NCBI GenBank assembly: GCA_019054805.1
Contig: JAHQIY010000012.1
Span: 1,178,001-1,242,000, forward strand
Direction: 5' to 3'
Length of the DNA stretch: 64,000 nt
Origin: Brachionus manjavacas
Taxonomy: Eukaryota > Rotifera > Eurotatoria > Ploima > Brachionidae
This document shows, piece by piece, positions 45,001-54,662 of this stretch. The position numbers were made by a program, and so were the translations under genes. The notes beneath the pieces are model-generated. The model searched no databases and was not told the DNA's origin. It saw only the letters and a list, made by a program, of their open reading frames with translations. The stretch's first letter is position 1; each line of letters opens with the position of its first letter.

Positions 45001-48000
45001 GAACAAAGTCTTTCTTTTTAGCCTAATGATTATTAAAAAAGGATCAAAAATTGTTTAAATGTGTTTCGAGTAAATTAGTAGACTTAGTTGACTTATGTTT
45101 GAAGAAATCATCATAAATATTTTTTTAATATGCCTTTGAGGTTAAATCATTAAACAACAATAATAACTATTCCTGTTAAAAATAATAATAACAACTCTCT
45201 TTTGAAGCTTCGAGATTATATTTTTCTTCAAATTGTTCCTAACTCTCAAAAAATCTTCGATCTTTTAATGTCGCTTTTTCTTTGATATTATTGTTCAATC
45301 TTATAATATTTTCCTTATCAGAACTAGTGTTGGGATCCGTACAAGCGGACACTTAACCGGCCAAAATTTTCAGAAACCTTGACCGTGTCCACATTAACCG
45401 GACAACCTTTAAGCGGGCGGTCATTTGGCCGGTCAGCTAGGCGGTCTATTTTTAGACGTTTTTCACCCATCGGTACATCTTTTGCTGCTGCTGCTGGTTT
45501 GACATATTTTAATCTAATTGCAAGACCGACAAAATTTTTGCACATGTAATGCTTGAAAAAAGTTGGACAAGTGCATTTACCTTGTTTCCAATTGACTATC
45601 ATATCATCTCTATTTGGCAGAGTCACGGTCCAAACAGCGAATACTGGTCTATAATTTGTTTGTCATTGTTTGAATTTTCATTTGACCATTAGCTAAGCTT
45701 ATCTCTATAAGCTAATGCACGCGCACTACTGAGACTAAAGGCGGGCTTTAACCGTGTATTTATTTTCCTCACGCACCGCACTGTCATTGCTAAATAGATG
45801 TGCTAATGGCATTCAATTCAAGCAGTCTTTTTTTCTTGTCTTTTTTATCATTTTAATTAAAATAATAATCGTTACTATTATATTACCGATAAATTATTTA
45901 TTATACCGAACATGTCATTAAAATACTGATTGACACTTTTAATAACTGATCTAACGGATTAAAAATACTGATCATTTAAGTTATTTACTTTAGTTTTTAA
46001 AAAATACTGATTATAGGCCGCATGTTAAAGCGTCATTTATTTTGATTAAACGTCAATAAAATTAATGTAAACTAAATGTATTAATTGTCATTAAAAAGAT
46101 TAAATGTAACTTAAATATATTAATTGTCATAGTCAAAATGGTAACTCATATCAATGAACCATGGCTCGAATCTTACGATTCCAATAATTTTATGGGGAAT
46201 CGGGGGGTTATGAAGATATTCATGAGGCTTTCGACGAATAAATCGAAGCTCAAGACAACTTAAGGAACACTTTAATTGAAACTGAGGTAGAAGGAGGTAA
46301 TAATGAGACTACCCTAGCAGCAAATTCCTACAATAACGCTGTTATCCCATTTAATAATGTGGAAGCATATAATTGGTGTTGATTAAAGCCAAGGATTATT
46401 CGAGTCCTTTCCAGCTGAAGCTTGCGACATACCTTTAGGAAAATAAAGAAGAGTAGGACGACCAAAATAGGAATTTATTGATCTTATTATTATTATTTTT
46501 ATGATTAAAATTTTTTTTTTATGACTCTTTACTTTATAACATTTAATTTTATTATGTGATAACTAATTACTTAAAATGACAACTATTACTTTTAATTTAC
46601 GATTCATACATTAAATTGACTAATTTTTATGTTGACTAATTAATATAAATAAATGACGATTTGATCTTTTTTTAATTGACGTTTAATCAAAATAAACGAC
46701 ACTTTAATATATTTTCTTATATATATTATACTAGTAAATTTTGCTGAACTAAATATTTAAAATACTGATCATTTAAATACAAGCCATTAACTTGTCACAT
46801 CATATCATCTGATATTCTGATATCAAAGTTGCATCAGATATCAAGGTCTGCTAAATTTTCAGAAAACTCTCATAAAACCTCTCAATTATTTATTTATTTT
46901 TTTATTTATTTGTATATCTGTATCGAGCTAAGGCTCCTTCAGATTAAAAAAAAAAACAAAAAAAAACAAAAAAAAATAAAGTTTAAAATAAGAAAAGAAA
47001 TATATATAAAAAAAAAAAAAATAAAATAAGTTAAAATAGAAGAAAATTAAAATTAGATATATTGATATAGAGAATAACAGGATACATATTTTTAAATGTC
47101 TGATTTTTCAAGGTAAAAAAGAAGTAATAGTAAGGTAGCAATTACACAATCGAGTTGGATATTCAATATATCTTGATTCGAAACTTTGTTTGTATTCCTC
47201 TACTAGTCTGACAAACAATGGAATAGAATGACTCAGTCCTGCCCTAACATGTATCTCACTCAATTCGAAAAGTCGATTTGAGACTGTTAGTAATTAAAGT
47301 TTATTAAATGCCTCATGATGCATTATTTTGGAGGGAGTATCATATTTTAGTTTCAAGATGGATCCAACTGCTGAATTTTGAATCACTTGTATTTTTTTAA
47401 TGTTGGTTTCTGTGAGTGAATTTAAACAAGGAAAAGAATAATCGAGAATTGATCCTTTTAAGAATTTGTATAGATTCCCTAATGTTTTGGGTTAAAGGCC
47501 CCATTTTTTATTCGATAGATATTTAATAATATTTAGTCTTGAGTTACAGCGCTCTTTTATCTCATCCACCATTTAACTAAATGTAAGTTTTGAGTCTAAT
47601 GTAATTCCTAAGAACTTAACTTTTTCTTTTAGATTTAAACTGTTTTCATATAATGTTAGGTCAAGATTAGTTTTTTTTTCTCGAGTTTTTTTCAATGATA
47701 GTGGATCTCTCTATATAGCATTTTTCATTGCTCAATTATATCAATATTTTCCATATCAGAACTCATGTGAACTCATGTTTTAATTAATCATTAATTAAAT
47801 TGTTAATTAACAGTAGCAGGATACAATTTTATGTTTATACCCCACAATATATATAAATATAAAATTTTTGTGTATGTAATAATTGATCATTATTTCCAAT
47901 TATATTTTATTTCAATAAAGCTTTTGTTACCTTTCTTGGTGTCCTCACTTGCGTTTCTCACCAATCGGCACATCTTTTGCTTCTAGTGTTGTAAGACCTG

Positions 48001-51000
48001 GCTGCAAGACCGACTAAATGATAATAAATGTTTGCACATGTACCGCTTAAAAATGTAGGACAGTTGCATTTATCTTCTTTCTATCACAGTCAAGATTCAA
48101 ATAGTGAAAGCTCTCTTTATAGATTGACTAAAAGTGTTTCGACATATTTCTTAAACTTCACTTGCCTTTGATTGTTCACCAGCTGGATCGTAGTATTCAA
48201 TTGTAGTTTCTAACACGCTCGAGGTCACTACTTTATCACCTTTTGCCCATTGATAGTTGATTTTACAGTTGATTTTTTTTAGTCAATTTGCTGATGATTA
48301 AATGAACTGTTTGTCATTGTTTGTGTGTTCATTTGATCATTTTGTCACTGTCCAGAGGCACTGTTCCAACAATACGTCCTCTGAGTGTATAAATAAATTA
48401 ATTAATTCACTTTTTATAATAATTGTTAAATCCTAGTAAAATTTTAGTGAAAGCATTATAAAATAATTGACAAGTTTTAATAACTTCACGGGGCCTTAAT
48501 GTTGATATTTCATTTAAATACTGTTTAATGGCCTCTATTTCTTATGCTATGAAAAAGTGACAAAAATTAAAAAAAAAAATTTTAGTTTACATTGATGTAA
48601 TTTGATATTCATAATAGTGAAACAAAAAAAAAGAAACAATATTCCAAAAATATTTCAAATAAAATAAGAAATTTTTAATTTAGTTTTTTGTTAATAACTA
48701 AAAATATCGATTATTTTTATTAAAAAAGAATGTTATCTTTTTGATTTTAATATAGAATTTTCAACTTCTTTGAAATCGTTTATGTTAGAGAAGTTTTTTA
48801 AAGCTTCTAGAGTCTGCAAGAACCCGAGCGAAAGTCAAAATCTTAAGAAGAATAAAAAGTGAAATTACCTTGATTAATTGATCCTGTGTCCAAGAGACAA
48901 AAAAAATCATCACTATGATCGAATCTGATTATTTATTTGTTTGGTCGGTATTAAAAAAATTTTATTGATTTTTGTTAAAAAAATTCAGCTTTCAATTTTA
49001 TCAATAGAGAGATTTAGAGAGTTCCCTGAGCATAGAAAACTACAAACAACAGAACTATTTAATTAAAGCTCAATAATTATAGTGATTGGTAAGCATGCTT
49101 TTTATACCATAAAAATTATATGCTTAATTAGCTTATAATTTTAAATTTTAGACTCTGGGGTAGAGTCTATAATTTTCCTGAATGGAACTAAAAATAATTT
49201 TTTCTTTTTATAATTCTCTGTATAAATTTATTTGTATATTAAAATTGAAACAACTGTCGGATTCACTTAGAAGTTAATGATAGTGATGATAAACTCAACA
49301 TTTCAATTTTAAGAGTTTATTATAAGATATTAAAATTAACATTTAATCAAAAGTCAAACTTTAAAGTCAGATTCGTTAAAAGTTCAAGACAAAGTCAGAC
49401 TTTGACTTGAGTCCACTCAAGTCAACTTAATTATTTTCAGGCTATAACATTAGACCTCATCATTCTATATTAGCACCATATTACAGAAAATTAACAATGA
49501 TAAAATTTAATTTAAAAAAATTGAAATTCGAGGACTAAATTTTATTTAAAACAAAATTTTAAAAATTTTTTTTAGTTTTATTCAAAGTCCAGACTTATAA
49601 AATAGAATTTTTAAATTTTAGTCTCTGTCGGACTAAAAGATTTTTAAAAAAATTTACTAATTACTAATTAAAATTATAAGCTAATTAAGCATATAATTTT
49701 TATGGTATAAAAAGCATGCTTACCAATCACTATAATTATTGAGCTTTAATTAAATAGTTCTGTTGTTTGTAGTTTTCTATGCTCAGGGAACTCTCTAAAT
49801 CTCTCTATTGATAAAATTGAAAGCTGAATTTTTTTAACAAAAAATCAAAAAAATTTTTAAAAAAATTTTTAGTTTTAGTCAAAGTCCAGACTTGACTTTG
49901 ACTTCATGACTTTGACTTTCGACCAACTCTGATATAAATGTTTCATGCTTCACCAGTTTTGAAAAATAAATTAATTAAAAAAAATTTCCTCAACCCATTG
50001 ATAAAATTTATTTTTAAATTGAAATTTATCAACTGAAATTCTTTTAAATTATTTTAGTAACAGTAGTAATAGTAGTAAGTTATGCTGTGGAGAAACAAAC
50101 CCGAGCAGTGGCGCCAGTAGATATCCTGTTTTTACAGTCTTTGTCCATTAATTGTAACTTCCTAAGTTGATCTTAAAATAATTTTTCATTAGATAAATGA
50201 TTTTATTTTTAAATATGTTTGTTTTTGTAATGCTTCGAGTTGCCACATCAACTGCGTTCCAGTTTCCGGTTGTCCGAATAGTAAAGAAATTGTAACGGAC
50301 GGCACAGTTTTGCACAAGCTGTATTTCAATTGATAGTTGTCCTCTCCTAGTACCACCTGCAGGACTGTCCGAATTATTTTAGGCTAGTATTTGGTTGCCA
50401 TATATGAGATAAAGTCTATCTCGTCCATGTTGAATTTTGTGAAGCTGAATAAGATCTCCCCATCTGCCTCTGTCTTCTAAAGTTGTCCAGCCCAAATCCC
50501 CTCGCCCTTCAATGTAAGGCTTTGACTTAAGCTCTGGAACTAATTTCGAAAATTTTCTTTAAACCCTTTCAAAAATTGTATTCGAAAGTGTTTGCCCGTT
50601 CAAAGTGTAGTCATTACATGCATTATTTGTACCAATGTGCATGACCACGCACTTATTTTGATTTTAGCTCATTTTCCAGTCACAGTCCACTTTGCCAAAT
50701 AAATTCCTCTCTTGATTGCTAAGTTTAAATTTTTTAATTTAACTTTAAAAAAAATATAAGTTATTTAATATAATAAATAGGTCTCAGATTTTTTTAGAGA
50801 AATTTTATTTTAAATTTGCAAAAATTAAATTAGCTTTTTTTTATTTAATAGATAAATTTTATTCAAATAATAGCTGCCGTAATCACTTGGAAAAAGATCA
50901 TGCAAATAGCCTGTGTTTTTCAGTATTTTGTCGCCTTGAACTATTTTAAGCAACTAAGCATGGATGTCTGGTCATAAATGCTGCTTTAATATCCAAGAAC

Positions 51001-52046
51001 CTAAAAATAGAGGCCGGAATTCTCTTTTTTTTTACAGAATTTTTTTCTAGATTTCTAATAAAAATATTTAAGTCTAGCTATATATCAGATTTTAGAACGT
51101 TTTTCAATTTAAAAAATTTATTTAAATAAACCCGATTTCGGTGGCAAAGAGTTAGTTAATCAATAATTTTAGTAAAAGAAAAATTTATTAATTATCAAGC
51201 TCAATTAATTCTTGCTTCAGCTTTTCTTTTCTTCTTTGCTCATCAACTTAAATGGGATCCCAAAAAATAAGTTAATTTTTTCAGCATAAATTTTTTTTTC
51301 AACCACCATCAACCAAACTGTGTTTGTATATGAAAATAGACGGGGAAAATATTTTTAGAAAATTAAAAAAATTAAAAAGATATTTACATATTTTTTTAAA
51401 ATATATAAATTTGTAATAGATAATCTTTATTTTTTAAAATCTTATTTAAATCCCTCTTATTCAAATGATGTGATATTATTTTTTTTACATCCCTTCTTAG
51501 TTTAAATCTGAGTTGTTCAAAAGTCATAGAGTAAAAAAATTAATTTGACTAAGGCAAAAAGCCTTAAAACTGTAATTTTTCAAAAGATTATTTCTTTTAA
51601 AAATTTTACAACTTTTAGGCTTGATTATTTGACTTGACTTTTTTGACTTTTGCACCAGTCCGGTTTAAATTATCAATTTAAGGTCTGGCTTGCTTAGTTA
51701 AATGTTTAAAAGCCTAAAATGAAATTTTGTGTTTTAAGTTTGCGCTAGTGAAAATCCGCAGGTGATTGCCCAGGTTCAGAGACGGTGCTTTAGTGAAAAG
51801 TTTCGGAATTTTGTGGATTTGTGCGTTCTTAAAAACTACGAGTTTAGGGCGAGTACGCAGCAGTTGTTGCATCATTCGTATCTTAAAAAAATGAAGTTGA
51901 GTTCGTGTCTGGGCACATTTCAGATGAGCATTGTGAGCGATGGCTTGGTCGAGTTACAAAAAAAAGTTCACAAGTGTCAAAATATTGAGCAGCATACTCC
52001 GAACAATATTCAATCAAACAAAAATTTCATCTGGAATTTTGATTAA
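33086..52046 (+). CDS. STRAD: STE20-related adaptor pseudokinase (STRAD)
   Basis: Allosteric activator of the LKB1 kinase in the LKB1-STRAD-MO25 complex. Exons: 33086-33235, 43264-43845, 43937-44003 and 51739-52046; phases 0, 0, 1 agree and give 368 residues. Kinase landmarks are degenerate: no glycine-rich loop (RISSCKSQSTNVYKA), HRD reads HRC (HIIHRCICPENLFI) and DFG reads GGM (VYLGGMGF). STRAD-type blocks are strong: LSPEILQQNLVGYNTKSDIY, GVTICELANGTHPF and FVDLCVLKNYEFRASTQQLL. The final residues IWNFD correspond to the WEF tail that docks on MO25. A pyrimidine tract ending ttag precedes exon 1, so a 5' untranslated exon or trans-splicing is possible. Introns of 10.0 and 7.7 kb are full of transposons. 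A poly(A) signal lies near 52129. Confidence 0.92.
33317..34662. mobile_element. Merlin-like (IS1016/ISXO2-type) DNA transposon with >100-bp inverted ends
   Basis: The ends aattttgtgatccaatgttc (33317) and its complement (ending 34662) continue for over 100 bp and share gatcactgggttcgtgatct and ctcctcaagatcactaaact. The ends are dense in the palindromic word tgatcac/gtgatca. A minus-strand transposase frame lies between them. I could not read a convincing target duplication. It lies in STRAD intron 1. Confidence 0.85.
33628..34397 (-). pseudogene. Merlin-type transposase, frameshifted, with a C2H2 finger tail
   Basis: The 196-residue frame (34397-33807) shows a Cys cluster (CDKANCSKYG), WRCTRCGTFKSIYDGSFF (the zinc-ribbon region of ISXO2/IS1595 transposases) and GGNGKIVEIDESLM with the first catalytic Asp. 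It then stops. A shifted frame continues (NPSVEEKIKCIDSKLK ...) and ends with CPICKKMFKNDKGVKLHKSKMH-like residues, a C2H2 zinc finger, to a stop near 33628. The rest of the DDE core is missing, so the copy is a deletion derivative. Confidence 0.65.
34663..35275. other. Unassigned decayed coding sequence in STRAD intron 1
   Basis: Minus-strand frames near 35170-34690 have coding-like pieces (NNTAEIIYENEEEINHVELR, GRGRPKKKCQRC) broken by stops. The GRPKK word resembles the tail of MULE transposases, but there is no SWIM finger nearby. I do not assign it. Confidence 0.25.
35276..36300 (+). mobile_element. LINE family A, 3' half
   Basis: Starts in the palm domain in broken frames (FSIFIN, then the LADD region mutated), continues as a 212-residue open frame from 35463 (MKISVEKSCYMI, VKFLGILFDSKL, SNKKWGLDFKTLGNLYKSL) and ends with the family tail ggagctcttgctcggtacag near 36265 followed by aaataaataaa. 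The long open stretch suggests a relatively young insertion, but the 5' part is missing. Confidence 0.85.
36301..38094. other. AT-rich intron DNA with a lone LINE tail
   Basis: At 36785-36840 the inverted family A tail (gttttctgtacccagctaga) stands almost alone, an extremely 5'-truncated insertion on the minus strand. Near 37530-37550 a tttttacgtaaattttcg word recalls the element at 7327. The rest is AT-rich and unassigned. Confidence 0.4.
38095..38580 (+). mobile_element. LINE fragment, diverged relative of family A
   Basis: Broken plus-strand frames read RCHDRVNLVKS, TILAIYNALIGSILDI, and later NRCIINSLMRKNPLITPLI. These match in order the thumb and C-terminal blocks of family A (RCNSRLNLIKY, LYKSLIGTILDYSFP, RYSGKGLINSVPLV), but with much lower similarity, so this is an older family or copy. 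Confidence 0.55.
38850..39190 (-). mobile_element. LINE family A fragments (palm domain) and tail, minus strand
   Basis: 38876-39075 on the minus strand encodes the NWIRPFLDSRTFRVNVNDHL, TGVPQG and ADD region of the reverse transcriptase (the ADD motif mutated to TDD). At 39120-39170 a separate inverted 3' tail (gttttctgtacggagctagg) follows, belonging to another truncated insertion. Confidence 0.7.
39235..39345 (-). mobile_element. LINE family B 3' tail
   Basis: On the minus strand this matches 23035-23125: gcgcaataagctaccata, cttccgagtaagccat, ccacaagcttgcttgttgcagct. Only the tail is present. It confirms that family B is repeated in the genome and defines its 3' end. Confidence 0.7.
39535..41260 (-). 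mobile_element. LINE family A, near-complete reverse transcriptase, minus strand
   Basis: From 41240 downwards: RT fingers (SGPDQIHNFMLKNVPQSILK, IPKKSILTQDPANYR), then MTSCLGKLLERIVYSRL, GFRKNRRTADNLFFLIQK, FFDISKAFDRVWHD, GVPQ, and the intact catalytic SLLFADDLVTFY, then SSKKWGLNCCRLGNLYKSL to ELSERYVA, and the tail at 39540-39585. Frameshifts split it into several frames. It is oriented head-to-head with the copy at 41525, with about 260 bp between. Confidence 0.88.
41525..43030 (+). mobile_element. LINE family A, reverse transcriptase open for 320 codons
   Basis: The frame contains the non-LTR RT blocks in order: PKTWKIACITMIPKKSPPTQ, DYRPISMTSCLG, GFRKHRRTADNLYFLIQK, YFDISKAFDRVWHD, GVPQGSIISPLLSS and catalytic LLFADDLATFF, then VKFLGITLDSKL and SNKKWGL. 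A stop follows at 42486, after which the same frame continues with further stops to the tail ggagcctaagctcgatacag near 42985. The endonuclease domain is absent. It is inserted just upstream of STRAD exon 2. Confidence 0.92.
44468..44625. mobile_element. MITE family M1, copy 3, in STRAD intron 3
   Basis: Starts ggcaagtttttttttctatt at 44474 and ends in diverged aaaagtggcaatttt. The centre has aattttaacatgcttaggta and caaaatttcaaaaaagttg as in the copy at 30062. Confidence 0.75.
44730..45040. mobile_element. LINE family D 3' tails, two in opposite orientation
   Basis: ggctgaaaagaaggctatcg (plus, about 44741) and, inverted, ggctaaaaagaaagactttg (minus, 45022-44990) share the same layout: a ctgaaaagaagg word, then cattctga/ttcggaact, then a small CCC...GGG hairpin and a short AT tail. 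Similar words recur at 58075-58115 and 58610-58680. No coding part remains. Confidence 0.5.
45324..45640 (-). pseudogene. MULE transposase C-terminus with SWIM finger
   Basis: The frame reads VNWKQGKCTCPTFFKHYMCKN followed by FVGLAIRLKYVKPAAAAKDVPMGEKR. This is the SWIM finger with its final His changed to Asn, and the basic tail of Mutator-like transposases. The later residues (RLADRPNDRPLKGC) come from a simple-sequence-like stretch. No DDE core. Confidence 0.7.
46020..46710. mobile_element. Inverted-repeat element with decayed internal frame
   Basis: Near 46031-46055 gcgtcatttattttgattaa acgtcaat is the complement of 46676-46704. The internal part (46140-46460) has a higher GC content and coding-like texture, and ends in a word like GRPK (agtaggacgaccaaaa), so it may be a deletion derivative of a MULE. 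The direct word aaaatactgatcattt lies outside both arms (about 45967 and 46757). Confidence 0.5.
46880..47693 (-). mobile_element. LINE family A 3' half, minus strand, near-identical inverse of 42285-43030
   Basis: It runs from the tail (tatctgtatcgagctaaggc) to the region encoding KTNLDL.LYENSLNLKEKV. It shares with the plus-strand copy at 41525 not only high identity but also the same in-frame stop in ggcctttaacccaaaac, so the two come from one defective source. The pair brackets STRAD exons 2 and 3. Confidence 0.88.
47930..48300 (-). pseudogene. MULE transposase C-terminus, decayed
   Basis: Pieces on the minus strand: NYQWAKGDKVVTSSVLETTI, then a broken SWIM region with CNCPTF and TCAN, then EAKDVPIGEKRK, the same tail as at 45324. 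It is a second copy of that MULE family with more damage. Confidence 0.6.
48301..48955. other. AT-rich intron DNA
   Basis: No gene or repeat partner recognised in this part of STRAD intron 3. Confidence 0.3.
48956..49860. mobile_element. Large inverted-repeat element (about 190-bp arms) with nested hAT debris
   Basis: The arm at 48956-49145 (ctctctaaatctctc complement, gtaagcatgctttttatacc, ttatatgcttaattagctta) is the near-perfect reverse complement of 49663-49850. The 520-bp centre and right flank include aagtc/gactt-rich words like the hAT ends at 13558, such as gtcagactttgacttgagtc near 49402 and actttgactttcgaccaact near 49912. So a hAT-type fragment appears nested in, or adjacent to, the foldback. 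Confidence 0.75.
50040..50700 (-). mobile_element. LINE family E, 3' part
   Basis: On the minus strand: DWKMS, NKCVVMHIGTNN, YTLNGQTL, then GWTTLEDRGRWGDLIQLHKI and NFFTIRTTGNWNAVDVATRS. These are the typical ending blocks of CR1-like reverse transcriptases (rRRxRGDLIxxyK, FFxxRxxxxWNxLP). A few stops. Higher GC than surroundings. Related to but different from the fragment at 55650. Confidence 0.75.
50701..51738. other. End of STRAD intron 3
   Basis: AT-rich; around 51600-51665 gacttgacttttttgactttt and accagtccgg look like the end of another hAT-family remnant. The pyrimidine-rich acceptor tgtgttttaag is used for exon 4. Confidence 0.4.
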
Positions 52047-53344
52047 TTAATTTTAAAATTTTTAATTTTTTTTAGAATAGTTAGATATATTTTTTTCTCA
52101 TGTACTCCTTCTATCTTTTATAATCTCAATAAAGAATACATTTTTAAATTTTTTTGTTCGGTCTCTTTTAGACTAGAGGTGTAAAAACTTCCACTTCCTG
52201 CTTTTTAGAAATTGGACTAAAGTTCGTCTGTTCACAATTTGATTCACAAATTCTTTTTCGACTTATCACAATAATGGACTTATGGAATAATCTGAATTTT
52301 TCAAGAAATGGCAAGATTTTTTTAATTATGCGACAATTTGCTACTTAATAGAAAATTTTTAATTAAATGAATCAGATAAATAATTCTGAACAAGCCACAG
52401 ATCACAAATCAACCAAGTTAAAAATAAAATACATTAAGATTGAATAATGCTTTTTTTCGTCTTAATTGGGACATTTTTCATTAGCCAACCTTTTAAGTTT
52501 GAATTAAAGAATCTAAAATAAATTAGAAATTAAAATAAAATTTTTGAAATATTTTTTATTTTATTAAAACTAAAATTTAAAGTGAATTTTGAACTTCCCT
52601 TAAAAAAAAAAAAAATGTGTCTATTTTCACAAGAAAGGAAACCGAGTTAAATATCTTAAAACTGATTTAAATTTTTTTTTTATTAAATATAATAAAAAAA
52701 TTACCGAAAGTAAAATTAAAAAAAATTCTTGCCATTTATTTCAGTAAATACCAATTTGGTGATGTAAAAATAATAGAACATTAAAAACAAAATAAACAAT
52801 GCTAAAATTATTCTTAGTAATTTTCCAACAAGTCAACTTTTATTTTCATAGTGCTTAGTCATTGAATTATGAGTTATCCAAAATGATTAATATTTTTAAC
52901 TCTTTTTATTTTCCAAGCTTGGGCATTTTTTCATTTTATTTTAGATTTAAATTTCATTAACTAAAATTTTAAGTTTAAGTATTTCAAAAATTGAAAATAG
53001 ATAAATTTGTGCCAAAAAAAAATTTAAAACTAAAAAAAAATTATTCCATAGTTACCTGATACATTTTTTAAAAAAAGTCTTCAAAACTTTTTAGTCTTCG
53101 AAAGGATTTAAGATATTTAAAGTAATTTTTTATTTAAAAAAAATTGTAAAAATTTTAATATTGGGGCCATCTAAAAAAAAATAAAAAAAGTTTAATGCAT
53201 TTATCTTAATTTTTTAATTATGAAAAAAAATAATTAGAGAAAAATCAATATTTTTGCAGTCTGTAAAATTGAGACTAAAAAATTTATTTTTTATTTGACC
53301 AAAATTCTAAAATACATCTAAAATATAGAAATTATTAAAGCATA
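52047..53344. other. Spacer between STRAD and GGPS1
   Basis: Apart from the STRAD poly(A) signal and presumably the GGPS1 promoter, I see only AT-rich DNA without repeats I can pair. Confidence 0.3.
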
Positions 53345-54378
53345 ATGGAACCATTTAATTATGACAGTAAACTCCTCGAACCATTGACTTATTTGAGCTC
53401 GATTCCAGGCAAAAAAATACGCACCAAACTTATACAGGTATTTACAGAAAAAATTAAAAAAAAATTTCTTTTAATTTCTAATTTAAGTCTTTTAATCACT
53501 GGCTGAACATACCTGAAGATAAGCTGAGCGTTATTTGTGAAATAATTGAACTATTACACAATTCAAGTCTGCTCATAGACGACATTGAGGACCATTCAGA
53601 GCTTCGGCGTGGTCTGCCTGCGGCACACAAAGTCTTCGGTGTTCCGTTGACCATTAACTGTGCCAATTTAGCCTATTTCCAAGCACTCAGAAAATGCATC
53701 GATTTGGGAGAGCCGAAAATCGTGCCAATATTCTCTGGTAAATTAAAATGACAATCAAAGGTCAAAAAAAATTTCAACTTGAATAGATCAGTTGATAGAG
53801 TTGCATCGGGGACAAGGAATGGACATTTGGTTCAGGGATAATTACCAATGTCCTAGTGAGGAAGAATATTTTGATTTGATTAGGAAAAGTATTTGAAAAA
53901 GTTTTATTTAAAAAAGTTAAATTTTAAAAATAAAGAAACTGGAGGATTATTTAAATTAGCAGTTTTGTTGATGAAATGTTATAGCAGCGATAGCAGGGAT
54001 TTTGACACTTTGATTGAGCCTATTGGAATGTTCTTTCAGATCAGAGATGATTTGGCCAATTTGACGTCAAAAGAATACTCAGATAGCAAGAGTTTTTGCG
54101 AGGATTTGACCGAGGGAAAGTTTTCCTATCCGATTGTCAAATATTTTCAAAAAGAGGACAATTCAGAGCGGATGATGGAGATTTTAAAACAAAGGACTAG
54201 TGATGTTGAAGTAAAAAAAGAAGCCATTTGCATGCTGGAAAAAAAGGGATGCTTTAAAATGACCAATTTGAGATTGAAAGAATTGAAAAGAGTTATATTT
54301 GATGAAATTAAAAAATATGGCGGGAATCAAAATTTAGAGATGCTGTTTAATCATTTGAGCAAAATAGTCGACAAATAA
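53345..54378 (+). CDS. GGPS1: Geranylgeranyl diphosphate synthase
   Basis: Condenses farnesyl and isopentenyl diphosphate to geranylgeranyl diphosphate for protein prenylation. Exons 53345-53437, 53488-53737, 53787-53888 and 53936-54378 (introns of 50, 49 and 47 bp, GT..AG, phases 0, 1, 1) give 295 residues, close to human GGPS1 at 300. Both aspartate-rich motifs are intact: LLIDDIEDHSELRRG (first, DDxxD) and FFQIRDDLANLTSKEYSD (second). Other family blocks: GKKIRTKLIQSFNHWL, LHRGQGMDIWFRDNYQCP, KTGGLFKLAVLLMK and FCEDLTEGKFSYP. A poly(A) signal lies near 54410. It should supply the lipid for geranylgeranylated proteins. Confidence 0.97.
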
Positions 54379-54662
54379 TTTTTTTTTTAATTTTCTTCTA
54401 AAGCCGTTTGAATAAAAAATTATCTATGAATATTTGATTTTTTTATTAAAAAAGTATGTGGACTTGGGAATGAAAAGTGGCTGAGTAGAATATTTATCAA
54501 AAAAACTGTTATAATTTATTTAAATGATTAAAAAAGTTTAAAAGAAAAAAATTTACTAAAAAAAATGAAAAAATTTATTTTGTTTTGGTCAATTTTTTTA
54601 AAAATAGTCGGTAAGACTAAAAAATTAATAATTTAGTAAGAGTTTTTTTGTAATTTCTTAAG
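54379..54662 (+). other. Chitinase upstream region with candidate signal-peptide exon
   Basis: ATG 54566 opens a frame that reads MKKFILFWSIFLK and then a stop, while a donor gtaaga at 54611 would join perfectly in phase 1 to the chitinase exon at 54663 if one base were added in the T7A4 run at 54594-54604. So a signal-peptide exon is likely, but it is one base out of frame as given. Confidence 0.45.

Noticed and set aside
51749-52046. STRAD exon 4 starting after the acceptor at 51747-51748
   Set aside because: It would need phase 2, while exon 3 ends in phase 1. The acceptor at 51737-51738 fits the phase and has a better pyrimidine tract.
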